From Mycolicibacterium gadium (lineage in GTDB: Bacteria; Actinomycetota; Actinomycetes; Mycobacteriales; Mycobacteriaceae), in the NCBI RefSeq assembly GCF_010728925.1, contig NZ_AP022608.1, positions 5,580,001-5,644,000 on the forward strand: a DNA stretch of 64,000 nucleotides. The letters are read 5' to 3'. How positions within the stretch are numbered: position 1 is the first letter of the stretch; each line of letters starts with the position of its first letter. The notes below the pieces were generated by a model. That model was not told the origin of the DNA. It saw only the letters and a list, made by a program, of their open reading frames with translations, and ran no database searches. The translations under genes and the position numbers were made by a program. This document shows positions 37,486 through 48,320 of the stretch, in pieces.

Positions 37486-38793
37486 CTACTCCTGGTGACT
37501 CGGGGGAGAGATTATGCGGGTGGGGATGGCCGGTTCGCCGCGGGAGAGTTTCAGGCCGGTCCAGGGCAAGCTCAGCAGACCCTCCTTGACGCGTTCGCGC
37601 GCGGCCGCGAGATCGAATTCGGCCGTCGGTTCGCCGTTGCGCATGATGTCGACCGTGAGGTCGCGTCCCGACTCGCCCTGGGGTCGACGACCGTAGGGGT
37701 ACACGACCTCCTCGAGGATCGTTCCGGTGTCCTTGCATGTCCGCATCGCTTGCTTGCGGCCGCCGTGAGATTCCTTGTGGCTGCTCCGTTTCTCCACCGG
37801 CAGACCGTCCACCTCGACCAGCTTGTAGACCATGCCGGCGGTCGGCGCGCCCGACCCGGTCACCACCGATGTGCCGACACCGTAGATGTCGACGGGCTCG
37901 ACGCGCAGTGCGGCGATGGCGTACTCATCCAGGTCGCCGGACACCACGATGCGGGTGTTGCGTGCGCCGATGCCGTCGAGCTGTGCCCGCACCTGCCGGG
38001 CGAGCACCCCGAGATCGCCCGAGTCGATGCGGACCGCGCCGAGGTCCTGGCCCGCCACCTCGACGGCATTGGCCACGCCCTGCGTGATGTCGTAGGTGTC
38101 GACGAGCAGCGTGGTGCCCACCCCGAGGGCTTCGACCTGGGCCTTGAACGCCGCCCTCTCGTCCGGGCCGTTGCGATCGGTGTGCAGCAGCGTGAACGCG
38201 TGCGCGCTCGTGCCCAGTGCAGGCACACCGTAGGTGCGCTGCGCCTCCAGGTTCGACGTGCCGGTGAAACCGGCGATGTAGGCGGCGCGAGCGGCGGCGA
38301 CGGCGGCAAGTTCGTGGGTCCGCCGCGAACCCATCTCGATCATCGTTCGGCCGTCGGCGGCGCTGACCATGCGGGCTGCGGCCGAGGCGATCGCAGTGTC
38401 GTGGTTGAGGATCGACAATGCGAGGGTCTCCAGGACGACACACTCGCCGAACGCGCCGTGCACGCTCAATACCGGGGAACCCGGGAAGTAGAGCTCACCC
38501 TCGCAGTAGCCGTCGATGTCGCCGCGGAACCGGTAGTCGGCGAGGAACGCGAGCGTCTCGCGATCGCAGAAATCCGAAATCGCCGTCAACGCGGATTCGT
38601 CGAACGTGAACTGTGCCAACGCTTCCACGAATCGGGCCGTTCCGGCGACGACGCCGTAGCGACGCCCTTCGGGAAGCCTGCGGGCGAACACCTCGAACGT
38701 CGTCCGGCGGTGTGCGGTCCCGTCGCGCAGGGCGGCGGCGAGCATCGTCAACTCGTACTTGTCGGTGAGTAACGCCGTAGAACCCGGGACCAC
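37486..38793 (-). CDS. pncB: nicotinate phosphoribosyltransferase
   Basis: NAD salvage: converts nicotinate and PRPP to nicotinate mononucleotide. 435 residues; LLTDKYELTMLAAAL at 8-22, the catalytic region GSRRTHELAA and the PRPP region SGDLDEYAI. GTG start. Orthologue of Rv1330c (pncB1). The stop is 2 bases before the proposed dinG start, so they are one operon. Divergent from clpS; 38794-38926 is the shared promoter region without another gene. Confidence 0.96.
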   Translation of the reverse strand: MVPGSTALLTDKYELTMLAAALRDGTAHRRTTFEVFARRLPEGRRYGVVAGTARFVEALAQFTFDESALTAISDFCDRETLAFLADYRFRGDIDGYCEGELYFPGSPVLSVHGAFGECVVLETLALSILNHDTAIASAAARMVSAADGRTMIEMGSRRTHELAAVAAARAAYIAGFTGTSNLEAQRTYGVPALGTSAHAFTLLHTDRNGPDERAAFKAQVEALGVGTTLLVDTYDITQGVANAVEVAGQDLGAVRIDSGDLGVLARQVRAQLDGIGARNTRIVVSGDLDEYAIAALRVEPVDIYGVGTSVVTGSGAPTAGMVYKLVEVDGLPVEKRSSHKESHGGRKQAMRTCKDTGTILEEVVYPYGRRPQGESGRDLTVDIMRNGEPTAEFDLAAARERVKEGLLSLPWTGLKLSRGEPAIPTRIISPPSHQE

Positions 38794-38926
38794 ACCGCAA
38801 CCGTATCGGCTGAGCGGCCGCTGGCCTCGACTTGATCTCCTCGAGCACGCGTGTTGCGGCCCCCCGCGGGGCGATCAGCACGATCCGGCGAACGTGTGAC
38901 CCGACTGTCTCGCTATCCTTGTCCAC

Positions 38927-39229
38927 ATGGTTACGCCGGCGAAGGCCCGACCGGGAACTCGCGAGGAACGGGACGTCGCCACTCTGGATGCGACGGATAG
39001 CCCGTGGGTGACCCTGGTCTGGGACGACCCGGTCAATCTGATGACTTACGTGACGTACGTCTTCCAGAAGCTCTTCGGCTACAGCGAGCCGCACGCGACC
39101 AAACTCATGATGCAGGTGCACACCGAGGGTAAGGCCGTGGTGTCGGCGGGCAGCCGGGAGTCGATGGAGGTCGACGTGTCCAAGCTGCATGCCGCAGGTT
39201 TGTGGGCGACCCTGCAGCAGGACCGCTGA
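38927..39229 (+). CDS. clpS: ATP-dependent Clp protease adaptor ClpS
   Basis: 100 residues. Delivers N-degron substrates to ClpC-ClpP. The family core is [20 protein letters not shown], then [17 protein letters not shown]. The Asp-Asp-Pro-Val-Asn loop for the N-terminal residue pocket is intact. ATG start. First gene of the forward run that leads to cysO-cysM-murI. Rv1331 orthologue. Confidence 0.95.
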   Translation: MVTPAKARPGTREERDVATLDATDSPWVTLVWDDPVNLMTYVTYVFQKLFGYSEPHATKLMMQVHTEGKAVVSAGSRESMEVDVSKLHAAGLWATLQQDR

Positions 39230-39236
39230 TCCGACT

Positions 39237-39818
39237 GTGCGCAAATGGAAACGGGTCGACACCGCCGACGGCCCGCGCTTCCGGTCGGCCCTGGCCGCTC
39301 ACGAGGTATCGCTGCTGCAGAACCTCGCGACGTCGATGGTCGGAATGCTCAACGACCGCGAATCATCTTCTCCCGCTGATGAACTCCAGGAGATAACCGG
39401 GATGCGCACCGGCCACTCGTCGCCTCCGCAGGATGAGACGATGAAGCGGCTGCTGCCGGACTTCTTCCGCCCGCAAACCGACCATCCGGCGGGTTCCGGC
39501 CCCGCCGAGAGCCTCAACAGTGCGCTGCGCAGCCTGCACGAGCCGGAGATCATCGAAGCTAAACGTGAAGCGGCACAACGATTGTTGGACACGGTGCCGC
39601 AGCACGGCGGCAAATTCGAACTCAGCGAAGATGACGCGCACGCCTGGGCGGCAGCCGTCAACGACATGCGGCTCGCACTTGGCACCATGCTCGGCGTCGC
39701 GCAGGATGGCCCTGCCGAACTGCCGCCTGAACATCCGATGGCGGGACATCTCGACGTGTATCAGTGGCTGACGGTGCTGCAGGAGTATCTGGTGCTCGGA
39801 ATCATGGGCAGGTCGTGA
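39237..39818 (+). CDS. DUF2017 protein
   Basis: 193 residues, starting at GTG 39237, 7 bases after clpS. All-helical, no membrane segment, no catalytic motif recognised. Rv1332 orthologue by position and length. Constant linkage to clpS suggests a role in the same process (inference). Confidence 0.82.
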   Translation: MRKWKRVDTADGPRFRSALAAHEVSLLQNLATSMVGMLNDRESSSPADELQEITGMRTGHSSPPQDETMKRLLPDFFRPQTDHPAGSGPAESLNSALRSLHEPEIIEAKREAAQRLLDTVPQHGGKFELSEDDAHAWAAAVNDMRLALGTMLGVAQDGPAELPPEHPMAGHLDVYQWLTVLQEYLVLGIMGRS

Positions 39819-39820
39819 CC

Positions 39821-40840
39821 ATGGGTGCGATCACGGATGTCGCCGGAATCCGCGTCGGCCATCACCACCGGATCGATTCCGACGCGGAGCTCGGTTCGGG
39901 GTGGGCCACCGGAACAACCGTCGTTCTGACACCACCGGGGACCATCGGCGCCGTCGACTGCCGCGGTGGTGCACCCGGCACCCGCGAGACCGACCTGCTC
40001 GACCCCATCAACTCGGTGCGTCACGTCGATGCCGTCGTGCTCAGTGGTGGCAGCGCGTTCGGCTTGGCCGCGGCGCACGGGGTGATGGAGTGGCTGGAGG
40101 GGCAGGATCGCGGGGTGGCGATCGAGGGCGGCGTCGTACCCATCGTTCCGTCCGCAGTGATTTTTGATCTTCCGGTCGGCGGCTGGAAGTGCCGACCGGA
40201 CGCCGAGTTCGGTCGCGCCGCCGCCGAGAGCGCGGGCACCGACGTGGCCATCGGCACCGTCGGCGCCGGCGTAGGGGCACGCGTCGGGGTGCTCAAAGGT
40301 GGTGTCGGCACCGCGTCGGTGACGCTCGAGTCCGGCGCGACGGTAGGAGCGATCGTGGTCGTCAACGCCGCCGGTGACGCCGTGGACCCCGCGACCGGGC
40401 TGCCGTGGCTCGCCGACCAGATCGAGGAGTTCGGTCTGGTGTCCCCGCCGGCCGATCAGATCGCGGCATACGCCGACCGCCACACCGAGCTCAGCCCGCT
40501 CAACACCACCATCGCCGTGGTCGCGACCGATGCGGTCCTCAGCAAGGCTGGGTGCCGCCGGATGGCCGTCGCCGCCCAGGACGGCCTGGCTCGCACCATC
40601 CGGCCGTGTCACACCCCGCTCGATGGAGATACGGTGTTTGCGCTGGCCACCGGAGCCATCGAGGTACCGCCCGATCCGGCGACACCCGCGTCGATGTCGC
40701 CGGAGGTGCCCCTGATCACCGCGCTCGGGGCGGCCGCGGCGGACTGCCTGGCCCGCGCGGTGCTGGTCGGCGTGCTGGCAGCCGAGTCGGTCGCCGGAAT
40801 ACCGACGTACCGGGACATGTTGCCCGGAGCGTTCGAATGA
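39821..40840 (+). CDS. P1-family (DmpA-like) aminopeptidase
   Basis: 339 residues, two bases after the DUF2017 gene. GAVDCRGGAPGTRETDLL near the start and LNTTIAVV, where chain cleavage before Thr makes the N-terminal nucleophile, are typical of DmpA/P1 enzymes. The late DGDTVFALATG motif is also conserved. Rv1333 orthologue. The substrate is unknown. ATG at 39821 preferred over GTG at 39815. Confidence 0.9.
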   Translation: MGAITDVAGIRVGHHHRIDSDAELGSGWATGTTVVLTPPGTIGAVDCRGGAPGTRETDLLDPINSVRHVDAVVLSGGSAFGLAAAHGVMEWLEGQDRGVAIEGGVVPIVPSAVIFDLPVGGWKCRPDAEFGRAAAESAGTDVAIGTVGAGVGARVGVLKGGVGTASVTLESGATVGAIVVVNAAGDAVDPATGLPWLADQIEEFGLVSPPADQIAAYADRHTELSPLNTTIAVVATDAVLSKAGCRRMAVAAQDGLARTIRPCHTPLDGDTVFALATGAIEVPPDPATPASMSPEVPLITALGAAAADCLARAVLVGVLAAESVAGIPTYRDMLPGAFE

Positions 40841-40880
40841 ACGGACCCGGGTGCCGGTCGGCCGCGGCTAGCAGGGAGGA

Positions 40881-41300
40881 GTGAACGTGCTGGTGATCCG
40901 AGCGGATCTGGTCGACGCCATGGTCGCCCACGCCCGCGCTGACCACCCCGACGAGGCCTGCGGAGTGATCGCGGGACCGGAGGGCTCCGATCGCCCGGAG
41001 CGGTTCATCGCGATGACCAACGCCGAGCGTTCGCCGACCTTCTACCGGTTCGACTCCGGCGAGCAGCTCAAGGTGTGGCGAGAGATGGACGACGCAGACG
41101 AGGCGCCGGTCATCATCTATCACTCGCATACCGCCACCGAGGCGTACCCGAGCCGCACCGATATCTCCTACGCGTCCGAACCGGACGCCCACTACGTCCT
41201 GGTGTCGACGCGCGACCCCGACGAGCACGAGTTGCGCAGCTACCGCATCCTCGACGGCGTCGTCACCGAGGAACCCGTCAAGATCGTCGAGCAGTACTAG
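40881..41300 (+). CDS. mec: CysO-cysteine peptidase (JAMM)
   Basis: Zinc peptidase that releases cysteine from the CysO-Cys adduct. 139 residues with the complete JAMM site: Glu25, His81 and His83 (HSHT), Ser91, Asp94. GTG start after AGGGAGGA. Followed 24 bases later by cysO, then cysM, giving the full CysO-dependent cysteine pathway. Rv1334 orthologue. Confidence 0.95.
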   Translation: MNVLVIRADLVDAMVAHARADHPDEACGVIAGPEGSDRPERFIAMTNAERSPTFYRFDSGEQLKVWREMDDADEAPVIIYHSHTATEAYPSRTDISYASEPDAHYVLVSTRDPDEHELRSYRILDGVVTEEPVKIVEQY

Positions 41301-41324
41301 AACTCTGAAAGGAGTGACCGGCCC

Positions 41325-41606
41325 ATGTCTGTCACCGTGTCGATCCCGACCATCCTGCGCACCCACACCGGCGGCGAGAAGCGCGTCGCCGCGGACGGCG
41401 CCACCCTGAGCGCGGTGATCAGCGATCTCGAAGCGAACTACTCGGGCATCTCCGATCGCCTGATGGACAGTGCCAATCCCGGCAAGCTGAACCGGTTCGT
41501 CAACATCTACGTCAACGACGAGGACGTGCGGTTCTCCGGAGGGCTGGACACCGCGATCTCCGACGGCGACTCGGTGACGATCCTGCCCGCCGTCGCAGGT
41601 GGCTGA
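41325..41606 (+). CDS. cysO: sulfur carrier protein CysO
   Basis: Ubiquitin-like sulfur carrier of 93 residues, ending in the required Gly-Gly (AVAGG). Its thiocarboxylated C terminus supplies sulfur to CysM. AAAGGAG lies just upstream (41307-41313). Directly joined to cysM, whose GTG begins at the next base after the TGA. Confidence 0.96.
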   Translation: MSVTVSIPTILRTHTGGEKRVAADGATLSAVISDLEANYSGISDRLMDSANPGKLNRFVNIYVNDEDVRFSGGLDTAISDGDSVTILPAVAGG

Positions 41607-43254
<1,648 letters not shown>

Positions 43255-43258
<4 letters not shown>

Positions 43259-44088
43259 ATTCTGCAACCGCGCCCGTCGGGATCTTCGACTCCGGTGTCG
43301 GCGGGTTGACGGTCGCCCGCGCGATCATCGACCAGCTACCGGACGAAGACATCATCTACGTCGGGGACACCGCCAACGGTCCCTACGGTCCGCTCACCAT
43401 TCCAGAGATCCGCGGGCATGCGCTGGCGATCGGCGACGATCTGGTGTCCCGCGGTGTCAAAGCGCTTGTGATCGCGTGCAATACGGCGTCGTCGGCATGC
43501 CTGCGCGACGCCAGGGAGCGCTACGCGCCGGTGCCCGTGGTCGAGGTGATCCTGCCCGCGGTCCGTCGTGCCGTGGCCGCTACCCGCAACGGCCGCATCG
43601 GCGTCATCGGGACGGAGGCGACCATCGCGTCGGGCGCCTACCACGACGCGTTCGCGGCGGCGCGCGACACCGAGGTGATCGGGGTGGCGTGCCCCCGATT
43701 CGTCGACTTCGTCGAGCGGGGAGTGACAAGTGGACGCCAGGTGCTCGGCCTTGCGGAGGCGTATCTCGAGCCCCTCCAGCGCGCTGAGGTGGACACGCTG
43801 GTGCTGGGGTGCACGCACTACCCGATGCTGTCGGGTCTGATCCAACTCGCGATGGGCGACCACGTGACACTGGTGTCCAGCGCCGAAGAGACCGCCAAGG
43901 ACTTGCTGCGCGTACTCAGCCAATCAGATTTGCTGCATCCGCATTCGGGCGAGGCGGGGCCCGCGGTTCGACGTCGTTTCGAGGCTACCGGCGATCCTGA
44001 GGCGTTCACCACACTCGCGGGTCGGTTCCTCGGGCCGACAATCGACGGTGTTCGCCCTGTTCAGCACACTGTCAAAGTCCAAAAATGA
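43255..44088 (+). CDS. murI: glutamate racemase
   Basis: Makes D-glutamate for peptidoglycan. 277 residues. The catalytic Cys pair lies in IACNTASSA and [10 protein letters not shown]-terminal [11 protein letters not shown] is intact. GTG start overlapping the rhomboid stop. Rv1338 orthologue. Confidence 0.96.
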
Positions 44089-44146
44089 ATTCGGTCACGC
44101 AAACCAGCGATGTTTTCGTCTTGCGGATGGTGGGCATGGCAAGCTA

Positions 44147-44920
44147 GTGAGTGTGCGAATCACCGTACTCGGTTGCTCCGGCAGTGTTGTCGGGCCTGAT
44201 TCGCCAGCGTCCGGCTACCTGGTCACCGCTCCGGACACCCCACCGCTAGTCCTCGATTTCGGTGGCGGCGTGCTCGGTGCGCTGCAGCGGTACGCCGATC
44301 CCAACTCCGTGTACGTGCTCCTCTCGCATCTGCACGCAAACCATTGTCTTGACCTGCCGGGCCTGTTCGTATGGCGGCGCTATCACCCGTCGCCGGCGCA
44401 GGAGCGCGGCGTGATGTACGGGCCGGCCAATACGTGGGCTCGGCTGGGCGCCGCGTCGTCGCCCGAGGGCGGAGAGATCGACGACTTCTCGGACATCTTC
44501 GACATCCGGCACTGGGTGGACAACCGGGCGGTAGACCTCGGGACGCTGAACGTCGTGCCTCGCCTCGTCTGCCATCCCACCGAGTCTTACGGCTTCCGGA
44601 TCACCGACCCGGCGGGTGCCACGTTGGTGTACAGCGGTGACACCGGCTACTGCGATGCGCTGATCGACCTCGCCCGGGGAGCCGACGTGTTTCTGTGCGA
44701 GGCGTCGTGGACGCATTCCCCGGAGCGGCCGCCGAGGCTGCACCTGTCGGGAACAGAAGCCGGCCGGGCCGCAGCCAATGCGGGCGTCGGCGAACTGCTG
44801 CTGACGCACATCCCGCCCTGGACGTCCCGTGAGGATGTCATCAGCGAGGCCAAGGCCGAGTTCGACGGTCCGGTGCACGCCGTGGTGTGCGGGGAGTCAT
44901 TCGAGATCGCCAAGTCCTAG
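44147..44920 (+). CDS. MBL-fold cAMP phosphodiesterase homologue (Rv1339-like), altered metal site
   Basis: 257 residues of the metallo-beta-lactamase fold. Rv1339 was reported as an atypical class II cAMP phosphodiesterase. The metal motif expected as HxHxDH reads HLHANH here (residues 61-66, codon for Asn65 at 44339-44341). The later His (VCHPTES), Asp (YSGDTGYCD) and His (LTHIPPW) ligands are kept. Loss of the Asp ligand may weaken the second metal site. GTG at 44147 chosen; GTG at 44153 also possible. Confidence 0.88.
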   Translation: MSVRITVLGCSGSVVGPDSPASGYLVTAPDTPPLVLDFGGGVLGALQRYADPNSVYVLLSHLHANHCLDLPGLFVWRRYHPSPAQERGVMYGPANTWARLGAASSPEGGEIDDFSDIFDIRHWVDNRAVDLGTLNVVPRLVCHPTESYGFRITDPAGATLVYSGDTGYCDALIDLARGADVFLCEASWTHSPERPPRLHLSGTEAGRAAANAGVGELLLTHIPPWTSREDVISEAKAEFDGPVHAVVCGESFEIAKS

Positions 44921-44967
44921 CTTCAGACCCGCGTTGCCGGCTTGGCCGGGGCGTCGGGCCCACCCGA

Positions 44968-44982
44968 TAGGGTTGCCCCGTG
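44968..44982 (+). promoter_or_regulatory. candidate -10 for leaderless rphA
   Basis: TAGGGT at 44968-44973 ends 6 bases before the GTG at 44980, so transcription would start at or near the first codon. No Shine-Dalgarno sequence is seen. Leaderless genes are common in mycobacteria. Confidence 0.4.
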
Positions 44983-45762
44983 TCCAGACGAGAAGATGGT
45001 CGGCTTGACGACGAGCTGCGACCGGTCCGCATCACCCGCGGCTTCACCACTCACCCCGCCGGTTCGGTACTCGTGGAGTTCGGCCAAACCCGGGTCATGT
45101 GCACGGCGAGCGTCACCGAAGGTGTGCCGCGCTGGCGTAAGGGTTCGGGACAGGGCTGGCTGACCGCCGAGTACGCGATGCTGCCCGCCGCCACCCACGA
45201 CCGTTCCGACCGTGAGTCGGTCAAGGGCCGCGTCGGTGGCCGTACGCAGGAGATCAGCCGGCTCGTCGGGCGGTCGCTGCGTGCGTGCATCGACCTCGGT
45301 GCGCTCGGTGAAAACACCATCGCTATCGACTGCGATGTGCTGCAGGCCGACGGAGGCACCCGCACCGCGGCCATCACCGGGGCGTACGTCGCGCTGGCCG
45401 ATGCGGTGACGTACCTGGGTGCGGGCGGCAAGCTGTCGGATCCGCGGCCGTTGTCGTGTGCGATCGCGGCGGTCAGTGTCGGAGTGGTCGACGGCCGCGT
45501 CCGCGTCGACCTGCCCTACACGGAGGACTCGCGCGCCGAGGTGGACATGAACGTCGTCGCCACCGACACCGGAACGCTCGTGGAGATCCAGGGCACTGGC
45601 GAGGGCGCGACGTTCCCGCGCTCGACGCTGGACAAGATGCTGGACGCCGCGATGGCCGCCTGTGAGCAGATCTTCGACATCCAGCGCGAGGCATTGGAAC
45701 TGCCTTATCCGGGTGAGCTGCCGGAGTCCGGCGAGCCGGCGAAGAAAGCGTTCGGCAGCTGA
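44980..45762 (+). CDS. rphA: ribonuclease PH
   Basis: Phosphorolytic trimming of tRNA 3' ends. 260 residues of the RNase PH fold: [32 protein letters not shown] and the phosphate-binding [13 protein letters not shown] segment ([11 protein letters not shown]). GTG start, possibly leaderless. Rv1340 orthologue. Ends before a strong hairpin. Confidence 0.95.
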   Translation: MSRREDGRLDDELRPVRITRGFTTHPAGSVLVEFGQTRVMCTASVTEGVPRWRKGSGQGWLTAEYAMLPAATHDRSDRESVKGRVGGRTQEISRLVGRSLRACIDLGALGENTIAIDCDVLQADGGTRTAAITGAYVALADAVTYLGAGGKLSDPRPLSCAIAAVSVGVVDGRVRVDLPYTEDSRAEVDMNVVATDTGTLVEIQGTGEGATFPRSTLDKMLDAAMAACEQIFDIQREALELPYPGELPESGEPAKKAFGS

Positions 45763-45781
45763 CCGGACTCGAGAACGAGTA

Positions 45782-45815
45782 AGCACCCCCGGCTCATGCG
45801 AGCCGAGGGTGCTTC
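45782..45815. terminator. bidirectional terminator hairpin
   Basis: AAGCACCC (45782-45789) and CGGCTC (45791-45796) pair with GAGCCG (45801-45806) and GGGTGCTT (45808-45815), with one C-A mismatch and an ATGC loop. It lies between the convergent rphA and the small coiled-coil gene. Confidence 0.75.
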
Positions 45816-45825
45816 TCCGCGTCGA

Positions 45826-46071
45826 TTACTTCGAGTTGCTGGCGGCCTTCTGGCGCGATTCCTGTGCCTTGGCCTTGGTGCGAGCGGCCTCGGCTTCGGC
45901 CTCTGCACGCGCTGCATCGAGCTGGTGCGAGGCCTTCTCGACCTGGGCGCGACCCTCTTCCTGAAGCTCGCTTCGGCTCAAAATCAGTCCTATGACCTGC
46001 TTGGTGAATCCGATCGCGCCCGAAACGATGCCGCGCACGGCCTCAATGGGTCCGCTGTTGTTCTCAGCCAC
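45826..46071 (-). CDS. small charged coiled-coil protein
   Basis: 81 residues, GTG start after AAGGGGAA. N-terminal part is mildly hydrophobic (VRGIVSGAIGFTKQVIGL); the rest is an Ala/Glu/Lys-rich helix with high coiled-coil potential, ending in AASNSK. Resembles small CsbD-like or microaggregate-binding-type proteins, but I cannot confirm the family. I do not recall a counterpart at this site in M. tuberculosis. No signal peptide. Confidence 0.65.
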   Translation of the reverse strand: MAENNSGPIEAVRGIVSGAIGFTKQVIGLILSRSELQEEGRAQVEKASHQLDAARAEAEAEAARTKAKAQESRQKAASNSK

Positions 46072-46218
46072 TTGGTTCCCCTTCGCTTGTTCACGACCGA
46101 CCGTGTTGTCCGTGCCGTGATGAGTTAGCGGTACCCCCACTGCTAGCTGTTGCAAGCAGACTGTTAGCGGACTCACAAAAGCGGGCGTCTACGGTGGTCT
46201 GGTGTTCGGGATCAAGCC

Positions 46219-46821
46219 GTGACGGATCTACTCGTCGCCACCCGCAACCGCAAGAAGTTGGCGGAGCTGCACCGCGTGCTCGAGGGGGCGGGTCTCTCGG
46301 AACTGACGCTGTTGTCGCTCGATGACGTCGCGCCGTTCGACGAGGCGCCGGAGACCGGCGCGACGTTCGAGGAGAACGCGTTGGCGAAGGCGCGTGACGC
46401 GTTTCGGGCTACCGGGATCGCGTCGGTCGCCGATGATTCGGGTCTCGAGGTGGCGGCGTTGAATGGAATGCCCGGCGTGTTGTCGGCGCGGTGGTCCGGC
46501 CGTCACGGCGACGATGCCGCCAACACCGCCCTGATGTTGGGGCAATTGGCAGATGTGCCGGACTCGCGCCGGGGCGCGGCGTTCGTGTCGGCGTGCGCGT
46601 TGGTGTCCGGCGTGGGTGAAGTTGTCGTGCGTGGTGAATGGCCCGGCGCCATCGTGCGAGAACCACGCGGTGACGGCGGATTCGGGTACGACCCGGTGTT
46701 CCTGCCGTCGGGATCCACGCGCACGGCAGCGGAGCTCAGCCCCGCCGAGAAGGATGCCGCGTCGCACCGCGGCCGGGCCCTGGCGCTACTGGTGCCCGCG
46801 CTGCGGGAGTTGGCCGGCTAG
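46219..46821 (+). CDS. rdgB: non-canonical purine NTP pyrophosphatase (RdgB/HAM1)
   Basis: Removes dITP and XTP from the nucleotide pool. 200 residues. TRNRKKLAEL at 8-17, ASVADDSGLEV near 69-79 and GFGYDPVFLPSG are the three family motifs. GTG start. Rv1341 orthologue. Confidence 0.95.
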   Translation: MTDLLVATRNRKKLAELHRVLEGAGLSELTLLSLDDVAPFDEAPETGATFEENALAKARDAFRATGIASVADDSGLEVAALNGMPGVLSARWSGRHGDDAANTALMLGQLADVPDSRRGAAFVSACALVSGVGEVVVRGEWPGAIVREPRGDGGFGYDPVFLPSGSTRTAAELSPAEKDAASHRGRALALLVPALRELAG

Positions 46822-46865
46822 CAGCACGCAAATTTTGTATAGCCAGCCTAATCGGTAGCATCCCG

Positions 46866-48320
46866 GTGATGCGCCGCCTCACTACGCCGGACGTCGGGCG
46901 CACTCGTCATCCCGCCGTAGTGGTCGCTGTGCTGGCGACAACCGGTACCTGCATGTCGTTGATGCAGACACTGGTCATCCCGCTGATTCCCGAGCTGCCG
47001 AAGCTGCTCAACACCAGCGCGTCCAATGCATCGTGGGTGATCACGGCGACGCTGCTCGTCGCGGCCGTGGCGACACCGGTGGTCGGCAGGCTCGGCGACA
47101 TGTACGGCCCCAAACGCCTGCTGATCGCCTGCGCCATCCTGATGACCCTCGGTTCCCTGATCGCGGCGTCGACCAGCGCGTGGGTGCCGGTGGTCATCGG
47201 CCGCGCGCTGCAGGGCTTCGGTGTGCCGATCGTCCCGCTCGGAATCAGTGTGCTGCGGACGTGCGTACCCGCCCACCGCGTCGGCACCGCAATGGGATTG
47301 ATGAGCGCATCGCTCGGCGTGGGTGCGGCACTCGGATTGCCATTGGCGGCGATCATCGCCGATCACTTCGACTGGCACGCGGTGTTCTGGTTCGCGGCGA
47401 TCTTGGGTGCGATGTCCGGAGTTCTGTTCGCGGTGCTGGTGCCGCGAATTCCGGCGGCGGCGTCGTCCGACCGGCTCGATCCGCTCGGCGCGCTCGGCCT
47501 TGCGGCCGGTCTGGTGACGCTGTTGCTCGGAATATCGAAGGGCGGCAACTGGGGCTGGGGTAGCGCGACCACGCTGGGGATGTTCGCCGCATCGATCGTC
47601 ATCTTCGCGATGTTCGGGTGGTGGCAGCTGCGCATCGACTCGCCGATGGTCGACCTGCGGACCACGGTCAAGCGGCCGGTGCTGATGACGAATGTCGCTT
47701 CCGTGGCGGTCGGTTTCGCGATGTTCGCGCTCGCGTTGATCGGCCCGCAGGTCCTCGAGGTGCCCGTCACCACCGGTTACGGGCTGGGGCTCTCGATGGT
47801 TGAAGCGGGGCTGTGGCTGGCGCCGGGCGGCCTGGCCATGATGGTGGCCTCGCCGGTCGCGTCCAGGATCGCCGCCGCCCGAGGGCCGAGGTTCACGCTG
47901 GTGCTCGGCTGCGCGATCATCGCGGCCTCGTACTTGGCGGGTTTCGTGTTGCTCGGTGGTGCATGGCAGCTGTGCCTGTTCAACGTGCTGGTCAGTGTCG
48001 GCGTGGGGTTCGCCTACTCGTCGCTGCCCGCGCTCATCAACGCCGCGGTACCGATGTCGGAGACGGCCGCAGCGAACGGCATCAATGCGCTGGCGCGAGC
48101 GCTGGGAACGTCGATCTCGAGCGCCGTGGTCGGTGCGGTCCTGACCGGATTGACGATTTCCATTGCGGGTCAGGAGTTTCCGTCGTTGACGGCGTTTCGG
48201 ATCAGTCTGCTGATCGCAGCAGGAATGGCGATACTCGCGGGCGTCCTCGCAGCGTTGATCCCAGTGACCGATGCCGATCAGGACCGCGTGCCTGCAGAAG
48301 TGGGCGCATCGACGAGGTAG
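46866..48320 (+). CDS. MFS drug exporter, DHA2 (EmrB/QacA) type
   Basis: 484 residues with about 14 membrane helices. Motif A variant GRLGDMYGPKRLL lies after helix 2, and the RALQGFGVPIVPL motif near 120-132 is typical of the DHA2 group. A multidrug or small-molecule proton antiporter is likely; the substrate is unknown. Its last 43 bases overlap the 3' end of the convergent TetR gene. Confidence 0.88.
   Translation: MMRRLTTPDVGRTRHPAVVVAVLATTGTCMSLMQTLVIPLIPELPKLLNTSASNASWVITATLLVAAVATPVVGRLGDMYGPKRLLIACAILMTLGSLIAASTSAWVPVVIGRALQGFGVPIVPLGISVLRTCVPAHRVGTAMGLMSASLGVGAALGLPLAAIIADHFDWHAVFWFAAILGAMSGVLFAVLVPRIPAAASSDRLDPLGALGLAAGLVTLLLGISKGGNWGWGSATTLGMFAASIVIFAMFGWWQLRIDSPMVDLRTTVKRPVLMTNVASVAVGFAMFALALIGPQVLEVPVTTGYGLGLSMVEAGLWLAPGGLAMMVASPVASRIAAARGPRFTLVLGCAIIAASYLAGFVLLGGAWQLCLFNVLVSVGVGFAYSSLPALINAAVPMSETAAANGINALARALGTSISSAVVGAVLTGLTISIAGQEFPSLTAFRISLLIAAGMAILAGVLAALIPVTDADQDRVPAEVGASTR

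Noticed and set aside
37495..38772. Plus-strand frame of 425 codons opposite pncB
   Set aside because: pncB is clear by conserved motifs; the opposite frame has no motif.
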